Shown here piece by piece: positions 26,551 to 36,902 of a DNA stretch of 64,000 nucleotides. Origin of the DNA: Pseudomonas sp. 2FG (GTDB lineage Bacteria > Pseudomonadota > Gammaproteobacteria > Pseudomonadales > Pseudomonadaceae); assembly GCF_005502935.1 (NCBI RefSeq), contig NZ_SCMP01000001.1, forward strand, positions 124,001 to 188,000, in the 5' to 3' direction. The notes under the pieces are model-generated. The model was not told where the DNA came from, ran no database searches, and saw nothing but the letters and a program-made list of their open reading frames with translations. How positions within the stretch are numbered: position 1 is the first letter of the stretch; each line of letters opens with the position of its first letter. The position numbers were made by a program, and so were the translations under genes.

Positions 26551-27570
26551 ATGAGCAAACGAGTAGCCCTAGTTCTGGGTTCTGGGGGCGCGCGCGGTTA
26601 CGCGCATATCGGCGCGATCGAAGAGTTGGAGCGGCGCGGCTATGACATCGCCTGTATCGCCGGCTGTTCGATGGGGGCAGTGGTCGGCGGGATCTATGCC
26701 ACCGGCAAGCTGAAAGAATACCGCGAGTGGATCGAGAGCCTGGACTACCTGGATGTGCTGCGCCTGCTCGACGTCAGCTTCCGCCTGGGTGCCATCCGCG
26801 GCGAGAAGGTGTTTGGCAAGATTCGCGAGATAGTCGGCGAGATCAATATCGAAGACCTGCGGATTCCCTACACCGCCGTCGCCACCGACCTGACCAACCA
26901 GCAGGAAATCTGGTTCCAGGAAGGCTGCCTGCATCAGGCCATGCGTGCCTCGGCGGCGATTCCAAGCTTGTTCACGCCAGTCATCCAAGGCAAGCGCATG
27001 CTGGTCGACGGCAGCCTGCTTAATCCCTTGCCGATCATCCCGGTCGTCTCCAGCCATTGCGACCTGATCATCGCGGTCAACCTCAACTCGACCAACCAGA
27101 AGCAATACCAACTGCCGGTCATCGAGCGGCCGCCGGCGATCAAGAGCCGCATAGACCTGCTGATGGGCTCGCTCGGCGCGCGCCTGCCCTTCCTGCGCAA
27201 AACCGAAGGCAATGGCGAGGAGCTTTTGCTGCCGCAAGAGCAGGCCCTACTCGCCAGTACGGCCAGCCATAACCCCTGGCTCGGCGAACGGCGCGCAGTG
27301 CAAGCCAGCGGCACGCCCAAGTCCGCCAGCGGTTCGCGGGTGGCCGACACCAACGGCCCGGCGTCGCTGCTGGAGCTGATCAACCAAAGTTTCGAGGTGA
27401 TGCAGACCTCCTTGGCGCAATACAAGATCGCCGGCTACCCGCCGGATATCCTGATCAACGTGCCCAAGCGGGTCTGTAGTTTCTTCGAGTTCTACAAGGC
27501 GCCGGAGCTGATTCAGCTGGGCCGGCAGATCACCAGCGATACGCTGGATAAATACGAAGCGGATGACTGA
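26551..27570 (+). CDS. Patatin-like phospholipase (RssA type)
   Basis: This 339-residue cytoplasmic patatin-fold protein has the oxyanion hole GSGGARGYAHIG near residue 11, the catalytic Ser in GCSMGAVVGG near residue 41 and the Asp of the dyad in LVDGSLLNPLP near residue 153, all intact. It presumably hydrolyses phospholipid or lysophospholipid acyl esters. The C-terminal third, after the patatin core, is less conserved and contains a Ser- and Gly-rich stretch. The gene stands alone, with GGGGGATCAG upstream of the ATG. Confidence 0.83.
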   Translation: MSKRVALVLGSGGARGYAHIGAIEELERRGYDIACIAGCSMGAVVGGIYATGKLKEYREWIESLDYLDVLRLLDVSFRLGAIRGEKVFGKIREIVGEINIEDLRIPYTAVATDLTNQQEIWFQEGCLHQAMRASAAIPSLFTPVIQGKRMLVDGSLLNPLPIIPVVSSHCDLIIAVNLNSTNQKQYQLPVIERPPAIKSRIDLLMGSLGARLPFLRKTEGNGEELLLPQEQALLASTASHNPWLGERRAVQASGTPKSASGSRVADTNGPASLLELINQSFEVMQTSLAQYKIAGYPPDILINVPKRVCSFFEFYKAPELIQLGRQITSDTLDKYEADD

Positions 27571-27610
27571 GCAGAAACCCTAGGAGCTCATCGAACCGCC
27601 TTACGCCAAA

Positions 27611-28519
27611 TCAAAAAATCGACCAGCCGATCCTGCCGGAGAGTTTCTCCAGCGCGGCCATCCCGGCCAGCGAGTTGCCGGACGGGTTGAGCTCCGGCGA
27701 CCACACGCACACGGTGAAGCGCCCCGGCACCACCGCGACTATGCCGCCGCCCACCCCGCTCTTGCCCGGCAGGCCGACCCGGTAGGCGAAGTTGCCGGCC
27801 TCGTCGTACAGGCCGCTGGTGGCCATGATCGCGTTGACCTGCTTGACCTGGCGTGGGCTCAGCACTTGCTCGCCACTGTGCCGGCAGCGGCCCTGGTTGG
27901 CCAGGAAGCTGAAGGCCCGGGCCAGGTCGGCGCAGCTCATGCGCAGGGCGCAATGGTGGAAGTAGCTGCGCAGCACCTCCTCGACCTCGTTATGGAAGTT
28001 GCCGAAGGACTGCATCAGGTAGGCCATGGCCGCGTTGCGCGCGCGGTGCTGGTATTCCGAGCGGGCCACCAGCTCGTCGGAGACCACGTGCGGGTTGCCG
28101 CTCAGGCGCCGGGCGAGGTCACGCAGCGACTGCGCCGGGGCGGCGAAGCGCGACTGATTGATGTCGCAGATCACCAGGGCGCCGGCGTTGATAAAGGGGT
28201 TGCGCGGAATACCGCGCTCGAACTCCAGTTGCACCAGGGAGTTGAACGGCTGGCCGGAGGGCTCGTGGCCCAGGCGCTGCCAGATCTCCTCGTCGGAATG
28301 CTGAATCGCCTGGACCAGGCTGAAGACCTTGGAGATGCTCTGGATCGAGAACGGCACCAGGCCGTCGCCGGCGCAGTACAGCTCGCCCTCGTTGCTGTAC
28401 ACCGCGATACCCAGCTGCGCCGCCGGCACCTTGGCCAGCGCCGGGATGTAATCGGCCACCTTGCCCTGCCCGATCAAGGGTCTGACTTCGGCGAGAATCT
28501 CGTTCAACAGTTCCTGCAT
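27611..28519 (-). CDS. glsA: Glutaminase
   Basis: This 302-residue serine-dependent glutaminase (beta-lactamase-like fold) converts glutamine to glutamate and ammonia. The catalytic Ser-x-x-Lys is in [12 protein letters not shown] near residue 66. Other family blocks are [26 protein letters not shown] and [26 protein letters not shown]. The length is typical. In P. aeruginosa, as I recall, it also lies next to the kdp genes. The putative start MQELLNEI follows weak ribosome-site bases. Confidence 0.92.
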   Translation of the reverse strand: MQELLNEILAEVRPLIGQGKVADYIPALAKVPAAQLGIAVYSNEGELYCAGDGLVPFSIQSISKVFSLVQAIQHSDEEIWQRLGHEPSGQPFNSLVQLEFERGIPRNPFINAGALVICDINQSRFAAPAQSLRDLARRLSGNPHVVSDELVARSEYQHRARNAAMAYLMQSFGNFHNEVEEVLRSYFHHCALRMSCADLARAFSFLANQGRCRHSGEQVLSPRQVKQVNAIMATSGLYDEAGNFAYRVGLPGKSGVGGGIVAVVPGRFTVCVWSPELNPSGNSLAGMAALEKLSGRIGWSIF

Positions 28520-28602
28520 GATGTCCTTCGCTCAAGCCCGCGTGGAGGGTTTCCGCGCCACTAGTCGCTAGACGCCAACCAGGGGGAAGGAATCACAGCC
28601 GC

Positions 28603-29295
28603 TCAACTCTCGCGCAGACGATAACCAACCCCGGCCTCGGTGACGATAAAGCGCGGGTTAGCAGGATCATCCGCGAGTTTCTGCCGCAGATGACCGACCA
28701 CCACGCGCAGGTAGTGGCTGTCCTCGACATGGGTTGGCCCCCAGATGTCTTTCAACAGCTGCTGCTGGGTCACCACCCGCCCGGCATGCCGCGCCAGCTG
28801 CGCCAGCACCGCGTACTCCTTACGCGTCAGGCTGACTTCGGCACCATCCAGGCTGACCTGACGGTAGGCGAAATCCACGCTCAGCGGGCCAATAGTCACC
28901 ACCACTTGCGGGCTGTCGCCGGCTTGCGCCTGGCGCAGCAACGCCCGTACGCGGGCGAGAAACTCCTGAATACCGAAGGGTTTGGTCACGTAATCATTCG
29001 CGCCGCTGTCCAGCGCCTGGACTTTCTCGGCCTCCCCGGCGCGCACGGAAAGAATCAGCACCGGCACCGGCGACCACTCGCGCAGCTCCTTGAGCAGGCT
29101 ATGGCCGTCCATATCCGGTAGACCGAGATCGAGCACCAGTAGATCCGGCTTGCCCAGCGCGGCTTGGGCCAGACCCTCGTTGCCATTGCCGGCTTCGATG
29201 ACCTTGTAGCCCTGAGCGGCCAGGCTGATGCGCAGGAACTTGCGGATCTGCGGCTCATCGTCGACGACCAGAATGGTCGCTTGGTTGGTCGTCAT
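28603..29295 (-). CDS. kdpE: Response regulator KdpE
   Basis: This 230-residue OmpR/PhoB-type regulator is activated by KdpD to turn on kdpFABC when potassium is scarce. The receiver domain has the acidic pair VVDDEP, the phosphorylated Asp in LVLDLGLPDMDG and the Lys in YVTKPFG. The winged-helix DNA-binding domain ends in HYLRVVVGHLRQKL. I chose the ATG at 29295, giving MTTNQATILVVDD; an upstream ATG at 29310 adds five residues. It is separated from kdpD by 63 bp. Confidence 0.9.
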   Translation of the reverse strand: MTTNQATILVVDDEPQIRKFLRISLAAQGYKVIEAGNGNEGLAQAALGKPDLLVLDLGLPDMDGHSLLKELREWSPVPVLILSVRAGEAEKVQALDSGANDYVTKPFGIQEFLARVRALLRQAQAGDSPQVVVTIGPLSVDFAYRQVSLDGAEVSLTRKEYAVLAQLARHAGRVVTQQQLLKDIWGPTHVEDSHYLRVVVGHLRQKLADDPANPRFIVTEAGVGYRLRES

Positions 29296-29358
29296 AAACT
29301 CTCGAATCATAGGCGGCGGATACAGAGTGTAGGGCGCACAAGGCTGCGCCATGTCACC

Positions 29359-32043
29359 TTATAGGTCATCCTCCGAATCGGGTTGTGGAAGTAACGGCAG
29401 ATGAAGGGTCAGACTTGCACCCCGGCCGTCCAACCCCTCGCCCACCGTCACGCGGCCACCATGGGCGCCGAGCATGCCCTGGCAGATGGCCAAGCCTAAA
29501 CCCGTACCCTGCCCGCCGCGATCACCGCGGGCGGCGGTGTAGAACATGTCGAAGATTTTCTCCCGCTCGGCCTCGGGGATTCCTGGCCCCTGGTCACTGA
29601 CGACGATGCGCAGCTCCCTCCCCTCGTACAAGGCCTCGCCATCAGCTTCAACCGCCATGCGCAAGCGACCACCGGCTGGCGAAAAGCGCGCGGCGTTTTC
29701 CAGCACATTGATCAGTGCCTGCTCGATCAATGCCGGATGCACGTAGAGCAACGGCAACTCGGCCGGCACCTCGGTTTCCACCACCAGTGGCGCCAGCAGC
29801 GGACGCAACCGTTGCAGAGCGCTGGCGACGATATCCACCGGCGCCACCCAGTCACGCGCGAGTTTCAGGCCGCCGTGACCAAGACGGGTCATGTCCAGCA
29901 GGTTCTGGATATATCGATCGAGCCGCTCGGCTTCATCGCGGGTGCTTTCCAGCAGCTCGCGACGGTCTTGCGGGCCAATCTGCTCATCCAACGTCAGCAA
30001 ACTGTCGATGGCACCGCGCATGGACGTCAGCGGTGTGCGCAAGTCATGCGACACCGAGGCGAGCAAGGCACTGCGCAGTTGCTCGGTTTCACCATGCAAA
30101 CGCGCCGCTTCCAGATCCTCCGCCAACTGCGCACGCGCCAAGGCCTGAGCCAACGGCTGGCCGAGCGCCGAGAGCAAACGCCGTCGATCGGCCGCTAATG
30201 GCTGCTGGTCTTTCGGGCTGACCCCGAGCAGTGCCAGCGGGCCATCTTCGCCAGACAACGGCCACCACCACCAGCGCCCGCTGGGCAAGGTGTCGGTGCC
30301 GAGACCGGCCGGTTGATCATGCTGCCAGGCCCATTCCGCCGCGACCCGCTCGGCGTCGCTGAGCAACCGCGAGACACCCGCCTCGACCTTCCAGCCGCCA
30401 TCGCCGCTACGACCGAGCAGACAAATATCTAGGTCACTCCAACCGGCGAGCTGCTGGCCTGCGGCAGTCAGCACCGCCTGGCGATCGGTGGCAGCGGTGA
30501 GTTTGCGAGATAGATCGAGCAGCGCGCCGGTTTCGCTCTGGGTCTCACGCAGGGCCTCCAGTTGCCGACGCTGGAGGGCGGCCAGGTTACCGGTCAGGGC
30601 GGCCATCAGCAGGAAGAACAACAGGGTCAGCACATCCTCCTGACGGTGAATCGTCAGTGAGAAAACCGGCGGAATGAACAGGAAATCGTAAGCGAGAAAC
30701 GACAGCACCGCGCAGGCCAATGCCGGGCCGAAACTGGTGCGTACCGCCACCAACAGCACGGCTGCGAGCAGCACCAGGGAAATATTCGGCAACTCGAGAA
30801 CATGCGACACGCCCCAGGCCAAGGCAGTCGCCAGCAGCGTGGCGAAACACGCCAGGGCATAGTCGCCCAGGCGTGCTGGATAGCGTGGACGGGACGTCGC
30901 CGGCACTCGATCGGCCTCGGTATCCAACACGCTGACTTCCAAACCTTCGGCATGCCGCAGCAAACGCTCGGCAACGCCCAGGCCGAACCAGCGGCGGCGC
31001 CAGCGCTGCCGGCTACGACCGACCAGCACCAGACTGGCCTGGCGCTCATAGGCATGCTGGATCAAGGTTTTCGCCACTTCACCGGCACGCAAGCCAACCA
31101 CCTCGCCGCCGAGGCGCTCAGCCAGTTGCTGGGCCGCTTGCAGGTGCGCGCGCGCGACCTCATTGCGTACCCCGCCGGTATCCACATGCACCAGACTCCA
31201 GGGCAGGTGGCGGCGTTCGGCGACCCGGTAGGCGTGGCGCACCAGGCGCTCGGCCTGCTCGTCCCCATCCACCGCCACCAGCAGGCGGCCGCGTACGGTC
31301 GGGGCTTCCTGACCCAACTGGCGATAACGCTGGTTGAGGTCGGCATCCACCCGCGCCGCGGCGGTCTGCATCGCCAATTCGCGCAGGGCGGTGAGATTGG
31401 TCTGGCTGAAGAAGGCGTCGATCGCCGCCCGCGCCTGCTCCGGGACATAGACCTTGCCCTCGCGCAGGCGCTCCAGCAGTTCGCGCGGCGGCAGGTCGAT
31501 CAGCACCAGCTCGTAGGCCTCCTGCAGTACCCAGTCCGGCACAGTCTCGCGCACCTGCACGCTGGTGATATCGCGCACCTGGTCATTGAGGCTTTCGATG
31601 TGCTGCACGTTGACCGTGGTGTAGACGTCGATGCCGGCCGCCAGCAACTCCTGAATATCCTGCCAGCGCTTGGCGTGGCGGCTACCGGGGGCGTTGCTGT
31701 GGGCCAGTTCGTCCACCAGGGCCAGCTTGGGCGGCTTGGCCAGCAGGCCGTCGAGGTCCATCTCGACCAGCTTGATGCCTCGGTACAGGCTGCGTAGCGG
31801 CGGCTGTTGCGGCAGGCCGGCGAGCAGCGCTTCGGTCTCGGCGCGGCCGTGGGTCTCGACCACCCCGACGCGCAGGTCGACGCCCTGGCGCAGTTGCGCC
31901 TGCGCCGCCAGCAGCATGGCGTAGGTCTTGCCGACCCCCGGCGCGGCGCCGAGAAAGACCTTGAGCCGGCCACGGCCGCCACGGTTATCCAGATCGGGCG
32001 GCAGATCCGCCAGAAAAGCCTCGGCGCGGCCGGCATCACTCAT
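29359..32043 (-). CDS. kdpD: Sensor histidine kinase KdpD
   Basis: This 894-residue potassium and turgor sensor starts with the KdpD domain carrying Walker A ([13 protein letters not shown] near residue 33) and Walker B-like [21 protein letters not shown]-like domain follows to about residue 375, four membrane segments span about 400-495, then a GAF-like region. The kinase core has its H-box in [13 protein letters not shown] (about residue 665) and the ATP lid [13 protein letters not shown]. Its ATG overlaps the kdpC stop (ATGA), so sensor and pump are translationally linked. Confidence 0.93.
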   Translation of the reverse strand: MSDAGRAEAFLADLPPDLDNRGGRGRLKVFLGAAPGVGKTYAMLLAAQAQLRQGVDLRVGVVETHGRAETEALLAGLPQQPPLRSLYRGIKLVEMDLDGLLAKPPKLALVDELAHSNAPGSRHAKRWQDIQELLAAGIDVYTTVNVQHIESLNDQVRDITSVQVRETVPDWVLQEAYELVLIDLPPRELLERLREGKVYVPEQARAAIDAFFSQTNLTALRELAMQTAAARVDADLNQRYRQLGQEAPTVRGRLLVAVDGDEQAERLVRHAYRVAERRHLPWSLVHVDTGGVRNEVARAHLQAAQQLAERLGGEVVGLRAGEVAKTLIQHAYERQASLVLVGRSRQRWRRRWFGLGVAERLLRHAEGLEVSVLDTEADRVPATSRPRYPARLGDYALACFATLLATALAWGVSHVLELPNISLVLLAAVLLVAVRTSFGPALACAVLSFLAYDFLFIPPVFSLTIHRQEDVLTLLFFLLMAALTGNLAALQRRQLEALRETQSETGALLDLSRKLTAATDRQAVLTAAGQQLAGWSDLDICLLGRSGDGGWKVEAGVSRLLSDAERVAAEWAWQHDQPAGLGTDTLPSGRWWWWPLSGEDGPLALLGVSPKDQQPLAADRRRLLSALGQPLAQALARAQLAEDLEAARLHGETEQLRSALLASVSHDLRTPLTSMRGAIDSLLTLDEQIGPQDRRELLESTRDEAERLDRYIQNLLDMTRLGHGGLKLARDWVAPVDIVASALQRLRPLLAPLVVETEVPAELPLLYVHPALIEQALINVLENAARFSPAGGRLRMAVEADGEALYEGRELRIVVSDQGPGIPEAEREKIFDMFYTAARGDRGGQGTGLGLAICQGMLGAHGGRVTVGEGLDGRGASLTLHLPLLPQPDSEDDL

Positions 32044-32591
32044 CGATGAATTCCCTCGAGGGCTAGGTTAAGCGCCAGCACGTTGACCACCGCCGGCCCC
32101 ACCAACGGACGTTCGGTATGGCTCTCGACCAGGCGCTCGAGCGATTCGCTCGACAGCTTGCGCGCGGCGGCGATGCGCGGGATCTGGTAGCTGGCGGCAG
32201 CCGGCGGCAGATGCGGGTCCAGGCCGCTGGCGGAGGTGGTGACCAGCGCCAAGGGTACCGGAGCACCGGTGCCATTGGCCAACGCCGCGGCGTCCTTGCC
32301 GATGCGTTCGGCCAGGGCCGGGTTGGATTGCGCCAGGTTACTCGCACCACTGGAGACGGTGGCGTAAGCGGCCGCCGAGGGGCGCACCTGGAACCAGCCG
32401 TCACCCTCGAAAGGCTGGGCGAGCAAGCTGGAGCCACGGATCTTGCCCTCGCTGTCGGTCACCAGGCTGCCACCCGCCTGCGCGGGGAAGGCGAGCTGGG
32501 CCACGCCGGTGACAGCCAGGGGATAGGCAACGCCGGTGATCAGGGTCATCAGGGCCAATAGGCTCAGGGCGGGACGCAGTTGGTTAAGCAT
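32040..32591 (-). CDS. kdpC: Potassium-transporting ATPase subunit KdpC
   Basis: This 183-residue protein has a single N-terminal membrane segment (residues 8-30) and a periplasmic domain with family motifs [20 protein letters not shown] and [12 protein letters not shown]. KdpC stabilises the KdpFABC complex and raises its affinity for nucleotide and potassium. The ATG at 32591 has GGAG upstream. Unlike every other junction in this operon, it is separated from kdpB by 146 bp filled with hairpin repeats. Confidence 0.92.
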   Translation of the reverse strand: MLNQLRPALSLLALMTLITGVAYPLAVTGVAQLAFPAQAGGSLVTDSEGKIRGSSLLAQPFEGDGWFQVRPSAAAYATVSSGASNLAQSNPALAERIGKDAAALANGTGAPVPLALVTTSASGLDPHLPPAAASYQIPRIAAARKLSSESLERLVESHTERPLVGPAVVNVLALNLALEGIHR

Positions 32592-32618
32592 AATGTTCTC
32601 CAAAATCTGTTGGAGTAT

Positions 32619-32635
32619 CCCGGATTGCATCCGGG
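32619..32635. repeat. Short hairpin between kdpB and kdpC
   Basis: CCCGGAT and ATCCGGG are perfect 7-base arms around a 3-base loop. CTACGG follows, a layout typical of dispersed extragenic palindromes in Pseudomonas. Confidence 0.7.
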
Positions 32636-32651
32636 CTACGGACTTCAACTT

Positions 32652-32729
32652 GTAGGGTGGACAACGCTTTGCTTGTCCACCAGTGCAAGGCCTGGTCGGT
32701 GGAAAACGCTTCGCGGTTTTCCACCCTAC
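32652..32729. repeat. Pair of REP-like hairpins between kdpB and kdpC
   Basis: Two perfect stems lie in a row: GGTGGACAA/TTGTCCACC (32656-32681) and GGTGGAAAAC/GTTTTCCACC (32698-32725). The whole unit is itself bounded by GTAGGGTGG and CCACCCTAC. This resembles the widely dispersed GTAGGGTGG-type extragenic repeat in which a palindromic core is flanked by the same arms. Confidence 0.75.
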
Positions 32730-32737
32730 CCCCAGGC

Positions 32738-34798
32738 CTAAGCCAGCCCCACCGCGACCAGCAGCAGGTCGATCAGCTTGATCCCGACGAAGGGCGCGAC
32801 AAGCCCGCCCAGGCCATAGATCAGCAGGTTGCGCGCCAGAAGATGGGAGGCGCTCGCCGCCTTCACCTTGACCCCGCGCAAGGCCAGCGGGATCAGCGCG
32901 ACTATGATCAGCGCGTTGAACACGATCGCCGAGAGGATCGCGCTCTGCGGGCTCGCCAGTTGCATGAGGTTGAGCACGCCCAGTTGTGGGTAGAGGCTGG
33001 CGAACAGCGCCGGCAGGATGGCGAAGTACTTGGCCACGTCGTTGGCGATCGAGAAGGTGGTCAGAGCGCCACGGGTGACCAGCAGCTCCTTGCCCACCTG
33101 CACCACGTCCAGCAGCTTGGTCGGGTCGGAGTCGAGGTCCACCAGGTTGGCCGCCTCGCGGGCGGCCTGGGTGCCGTCGTTCATCGCCATGCCGACGTCG
33201 GCCTGGGCCAGAGCCGGGGCGTCGTTGGCGCCGTCGCCGCACATGGCGACCATCTTGCCGTCGGCCTGTTCGGCACGGATGCGCTGGAGTTTCTTCTCCG
33301 GCGTGGCTTCGGCGATCACGTCATCGACACCCGCTTCGGCCGCAATCGCGGCAGCGGTCAGTGGGTTGTCGCCGGTCACCATGACGGTGCGAATACCCAA
33401 CTGGCGCAACTCGGCGAAACGTTCGCGGATACCCGGTTTGACCACGTCCTTGAGGTGGATGACACCGCGCAGCTTGCCGTCGGCTGTTACCAGCAACGGC
33501 GTGCCGCCGCTCTTGGCGATCTTGTCGATTTCCCGCGACAAGGTCGCCGGCATCTCGTTACGCTCATGGCCAATAAAGGCCAGGGCCGCATCGACTGCAC
33601 CTTTACGGTAGACATGGCCATTCCAGTCGACCCCGGACAGACGCGTTTCGGCACTGAACGGGATGGCGCTGATCTCGGTCCGCGCCGGCTCAGCCATCGG
33701 CTGCAGGCCACGCAGGTATTCGACGATGGACTTGCCTTCCGGCGTGTCATCGGCCAGCGAGGCCAGCAGCGCAGCCTCGGCCAGTTCCTTGGAGCTGACG
33801 CCGGGCGCGGTGTAGACCGCACTGCAGCGACGGTTGCCGAAGGTGATGGTGCCGGTCTTGTCCAGCAGCAGCACATGCACGTCACCGGCGGCTTCCACCG
33901 CACGGCCGGACTTGGCGATCACGTTGAGGTGCACCAGGCGATCCATGCCGGCGATGCCGATGGCCGACAGCAGGCCGCCGATGGTGGTCGGGATCAGGGT
34001 CACCAGCAGGGCCACCAGGAACACCAGCGGCAACTTACCGCCGGCGAAGATGGCGAATGGCTGCAGGGTCACCACCACCAGCAGGAAGATCAGGGTCAGG
34101 CCGATCAGCAGGATGTCCAGCGCCACCTCGTTAGGGGTCTTCTGCCGCTTGGCGCCCTCCACCAGGGCGATCATGCGATCCAGGGTCGACTCACCGGGGT
34201 TCACGCTGATTTTCACCAGCAACCAGTCGGACACCAGGCGGGTATTGCCGGTGACCGCCGAGCGGTCGCCGCCGGACTCGCGGATCACCGGTGCGGATTC
34301 GCCGGTGATGGCCGCCTCGTTGACCGCGGCGACGCCTTCGATCACCTCGCCGTCGCCGGGGATCAACTCGCCGGCCTGGACGCGCACCAGGTCACCCTTG
34401 CGCAGGGTGCTGGCGGCCACGGTTTCGAACTCACCGCTGGCCTTGCGGCGACGCGCGCCGAGGCCCTGGCTGCCAGAGCGCAGGCTATCGGCACGGGCCT
34501 TGCCACGCCCTTCGGCGAGCGCCTCGGCGAAGTTGGCGAAGAGCACGGTGAACCACAGCCAGAGGGCCAGCTGCACCGCCACTGCGGTATCCACGGCGGG
34601 GTTCGGCACTAAGCACAGAAGGGTGGTCAGCACGGCGGTCAGTTCGACCACCAACATCACCGGCGACCGTAGCAGTACCCGTGGGTCGAGCTTGACGAAG
34701 GCCTGCACCAGCGCCACGCGCCAGAGCGAACTGAGCGAACTGAGCGGGGCAGTCTGGATTTTCGCGTGATGTTTCAACACTTGAGTCTGAGCGTTCAT
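32738..34798 (-). CDS. kdpB: Potassium-transporting P-type ATPase subunit KdpB
   Basis: This 686-residue catalytic subunit hydrolyses ATP to drive potassium uptake. The actuator-domain motif is ITGESAP, the phosphorylated Asp lies in [12 protein letters not shown] (about residue 310), and the hinge motifs are [13 protein letters not shown] and [18 protein letters not shown]. Membrane segments flank these domains. The ATG at 34798 is preferred: AAGGA lies 9 bases upstream, while an ATG at 34807 abuts that ribosome site directly. It is 12 bp from kdpA. Confidence 0.94.
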   Translation of the reverse strand: MNAQTQVLKHHAKIQTAPLSSLSSLWRVALVQAFVKLDPRVLLRSPVMLVVELTAVLTTLLCLVPNPAVDTAVAVQLALWLWFTVLFANFAEALAEGRGKARADSLRSGSQGLGARRRKASGEFETVAASTLRKGDLVRVQAGELIPGDGEVIEGVAAVNEAAITGESAPVIRESGGDRSAVTGNTRLVSDWLLVKISVNPGESTLDRMIALVEGAKRQKTPNEVALDILLIGLTLIFLLVVVTLQPFAIFAGGKLPLVFLVALLVTLIPTTIGGLLSAIGIAGMDRLVHLNVIAKSGRAVEAAGDVHVLLLDKTGTITFGNRRCSAVYTAPGVSSKELAEAALLASLADDTPEGKSIVEYLRGLQPMAEPARTEISAIPFSAETRLSGVDWNGHVYRKGAVDAALAFIGHERNEMPATLSREIDKIAKSGGTPLLVTADGKLRGVIHLKDVVKPGIRERFAELRQLGIRTVMVTGDNPLTAAAIAAEAGVDDVIAEATPEKKLQRIRAEQADGKMVAMCGDGANDAPALAQADVGMAMNDGTQAAREAANLVDLDSDPTKLLDVVQVGKELLVTRGALTTFSIANDVAKYFAILPALFASLYPQLGVLNLMQLASPQSAILSAIVFNALIIVALIPLALRGVKVKAASASHLLARNLLIYGLGGLVAPFVGIKLIDLLLVAVGLA

Positions 34799-34810
34799 CT
34801 CAATCATTCC

Positions 34811-36505
34811 TTAGAAGCCAATGCTCAGTTGTTCGGCCAGCGGGCCCAGGGCCAGGGCCGGCAGGAAGGTCAAGCCACCGACCAGCAAAATGGTCAGGGT
34901 GAGCAAGGTGACGAACAGCGGGCCATGGGTGGGGAAGCTGTTGGGGCCGACCGGTGCGGTCTTCTTCGCCGCCAGGCTACCGGCGATGGCCAGTACCGGC
35001 AGGATGTAACCGAAGCGCCCGATCAGCATGGCCAGGCCGATCATCAGGTTGTGGAACGGCGTGTTGGAACCGAAGCCACCGAAGGCCGAGCCATTGTTGG
35101 CGGCACCGGAGGTATAGGCATAGAGCAGTTGGCTGAAGCCGTGTGGGCCGGGATTGCTCACCGAGGCCAGCGGGCCGGGCAGAGTCGCGGCGAAGGAGCC
35201 AAGCACCAACACGCCGACCGGCATCACCAGCAAGGTGGCGACCAACAGGCGCACTTCCTTGGCCTCCAGCTTCTTGCCGAGGTATTCCGGGGTACGGCCG
35301 ACCATCAAACCGGCAAGGAACACCGCGATCAGGACGAACAACAGCATGCCGTACAGACCCGCGCCGACGCCGCCGAAGATCACTTCGCCAAGCATCATGT
35401 TGATCATCGGGACCATGCCACCAATGGCGCTCAGGCTGTCGTGCATGGCGTTCACCGAACCGTTTGACGCAGCGGTGGTGGTCGCGGCCCAGAGCATCGA
35501 GGCGGTGACGCCGAAACGGCTCTCCTTGCCTTCCAGCGAGGCGCCCTGCTCAATCGGCAAACCGGCCAGGGCGGCGTTCGGCTGGTACTCGGCGACCAGT
35601 GCGGCGCCAAGGCCAAGCATAAATAGCACCAGCATGCAGGCCAGGATGGCGCGGCTCTGGCGCAGGTCCTTGACGTAGTGGCCGAAGGTGAACACCAGCG
35701 CGGCCGGGATCAGGATGATAGAGGCCAGCTCGAACAGGTTGCTCCAGGCCGTGGGGTTCTCGAACGGATGCGCGGAGTTGACACCGAAGAAGCCACCGCC
35801 GTTGGTGCCTAGCTGCTTGATGGCGATCTGGCTGGCTGCCGGGCCGAGCGGCACGACCTGATCGGCACCCTGCAGGGTGACGGCGTTGACGTACTCGGCG
35901 AAGGTCTGCGGTACGCCCTGCCAAACCAGGAACAGCGCCAGCAACAGGCACAACGGCAGCAAGCCGTAGAGGGTGCCGCGGGTCAGGTCGACCCAGAAGT
36001 TACCCAGGCTGTGGCTCGAGCGGCGAGTCAGGCCACGGCACAACGCAACCAGCACGGCCAGGCCGGTAGCGGCGCTGACGAAGTTCTGCACGCCAAGGCC
36101 GACCATCTGGCTGAAGTAGCTCAGCGCAGCTTCGCCGCTATAGGCCTGCCAGTTGGTGTTGGTGACGAAACTCACCGCGGTGTTGAACGCCAGGGTCCAC
36201 TCCAGGCCCGACAGTTTCAGCGGGTTGAGCGGCAACATGCCCTGCAGCATGAGGATGGCGAACAACAGCAGGAAGCCCGCCAGGTTGAAGGCCAGCAGCG
36301 CCAGGCAGTAGGTCTTCCAGTCCTGCTCGGACTGCTCGTCGACGCCGGCTACGCGGTAGAAGAAGCGCTCCACCGGCCCCAGTACAGGTGACAGGAAGGT
36401 GCGTTTTCCCTCCATCACCCGGTAGTAGAAGCGCCCGAGGAAGGGCGCCGGCACCAGCACCAGCGCCAGGAAGGCCACAATCAGCAGAATATCTTGGCTG
36501 TTCAT
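34811..36505 (-). CDS. kdpA: Potassium-transporting ATPase subunit KdpA
   Basis: This 564-residue channel-like subunit has about ten membrane spans and forms the potassium selectivity filter. Four filter loops are recognisable by their Thr-Asn-Gly patterns, for example [49 protein letters not shown] and [13 protein letters not shown]. The ATG at 36505 has AGGAG five bases upstream; the reading frame extends much further, but only as non-coding sequence over kdpF. Confidence 0.94.
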   Translation of the reverse strand: MNSQDILLIVAFLALVLVPAPFLGRFYYRVMEGKRTFLSPVLGPVERFFYRVAGVDEQSEQDWKTYCLALLAFNLAGFLLLFAILMLQGMLPLNPLKLSGLEWTLAFNTAVSFVTNTNWQAYSGEAALSYFSQMVGLGVQNFVSAATGLAVLVALCRGLTRRSSHSLGNFWVDLTRGTLYGLLPLCLLLALFLVWQGVPQTFAEYVNAVTLQGADQVVPLGPAASQIAIKQLGTNGGGFFGVNSAHPFENPTAWSNLFELASIILIPAALVFTFGHYVKDLRQSRAILACMLVLFMLGLGAALVAEYQPNAALAGLPIEQGASLEGKESRFGVTASMLWAATTTAASNGSVNAMHDSLSAIGGMVPMINMMLGEVIFGGVGAGLYGMLLFVLIAVFLAGLMVGRTPEYLGKKLEAKEVRLLVATLLVMPVGVLVLGSFAATLPGPLASVSNPGPHGFSQLLYAYTSGAANNGSAFGGFGSNTPFHNLMIGLAMLIGRFGYILPVLAIAGSLAAKKTAPVGPNSFPTHGPLFVTLLTLTILLVGGLTFLPALALGPLAEQLSIGF

Positions 36506-36513
36506 GACTACTC

Positions 36514-36603
36514 CTAGGAACGATCGGCGCGCAGCAGCGCCGTCAGTAGATAAATGAACAGTCCCGTGGCCATAGCCAGGGACAACCAATCCAGAACAGT
36601 CAT
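36514..36603 (-). CDS. kdpF: KdpF, 29-residue membrane peptide of the potassium pump
   Basis: This short gene encodes [14 protein letters not shown]... ending ALLRADRS, a single membrane helix that stabilises the KdpABC complex. It has an AAAGGAGAG ribosome site and lies 8 bp before kdpA. The position as first gene of the operon and the C-terminal ADRS are typical of KdpF. Confidence 0.9.
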   Translation of the reverse strand: MTVLDWLSLAMATGLFIYLLTALLRADRS

Positions 36604-36637
36604 GGAATTTCTCTCCTTTGCGCGGTTTTTCCGCTTG

Positions 36638-36710
36638 GGAGAAATTCTCCGCTGGGTGGCGTAAAGGAACGAGACGAAGAGGTCGGGAGCGGCGTAAAGA
36701 AGGCGTAAAG
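36638..36710 (-). promoter_or_regulatory. Putative KdpE operator and leader palindrome upstream of kdpF
   Basis: GGCGTAAAG occurs three times (36658, 36691 and 36702; CTTTACGCC on the operon strand). The spacings are 33 and 11 bp, so all copies face the same side of the helix. OmpR-type regulators such as KdpE bind phased direct repeats, and KdpE sites in E. coli contain TTTAC-like half sites. A palindrome GGAGAA-A-TTCTCC (36638-36650) lies closer to the gene. Assignment to KdpE is inference. Confidence 0.6.
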
Positions 36711-36823
36711 ACCCAGCCTGTCGGGCGTTGTAGCGGGGCCGCCAGCAAGCGGCCGGGAGCATCACGGGTGCAGGAGCTAGAGCTGCGCGATGCGAATAGA
36801 GCGGGAGTGAAGCAAATCACAAA

Positions 36824-36868
36824 ACCCAGGCTGGGTTTCGGCTAAAAAGCGCCTCTACACCAGCCTAC
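36824..36868. repeat. Second copy of the GTAGGCTGG hairpin family
   Basis: Read on the minus strand this begins GTAGGCTGGTGTAGAG and ends GAAACCCAGCCTGG, paralleling the element at 25210-25249 with a few changes. It also contains the palindrome AAACCCAG-G-CTGGGTTT. It lies upstream of the kdp regulatory region, between kdpF and the AI-2E-type gene. Confidence 0.65.
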
Positions 36869-36902
36869 AGACCAGGATCGGTGAACCCGTAAACCGAACG
36901 GA

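Noticed and set aside
32657..34612. Open frame of 651 codons on the plus strand
   Set aside because: It is antisense to kdpB, has no ribosome site or family resemblance and a His/Gln/Gly-rich composition typical of complements of GC-rich genes.
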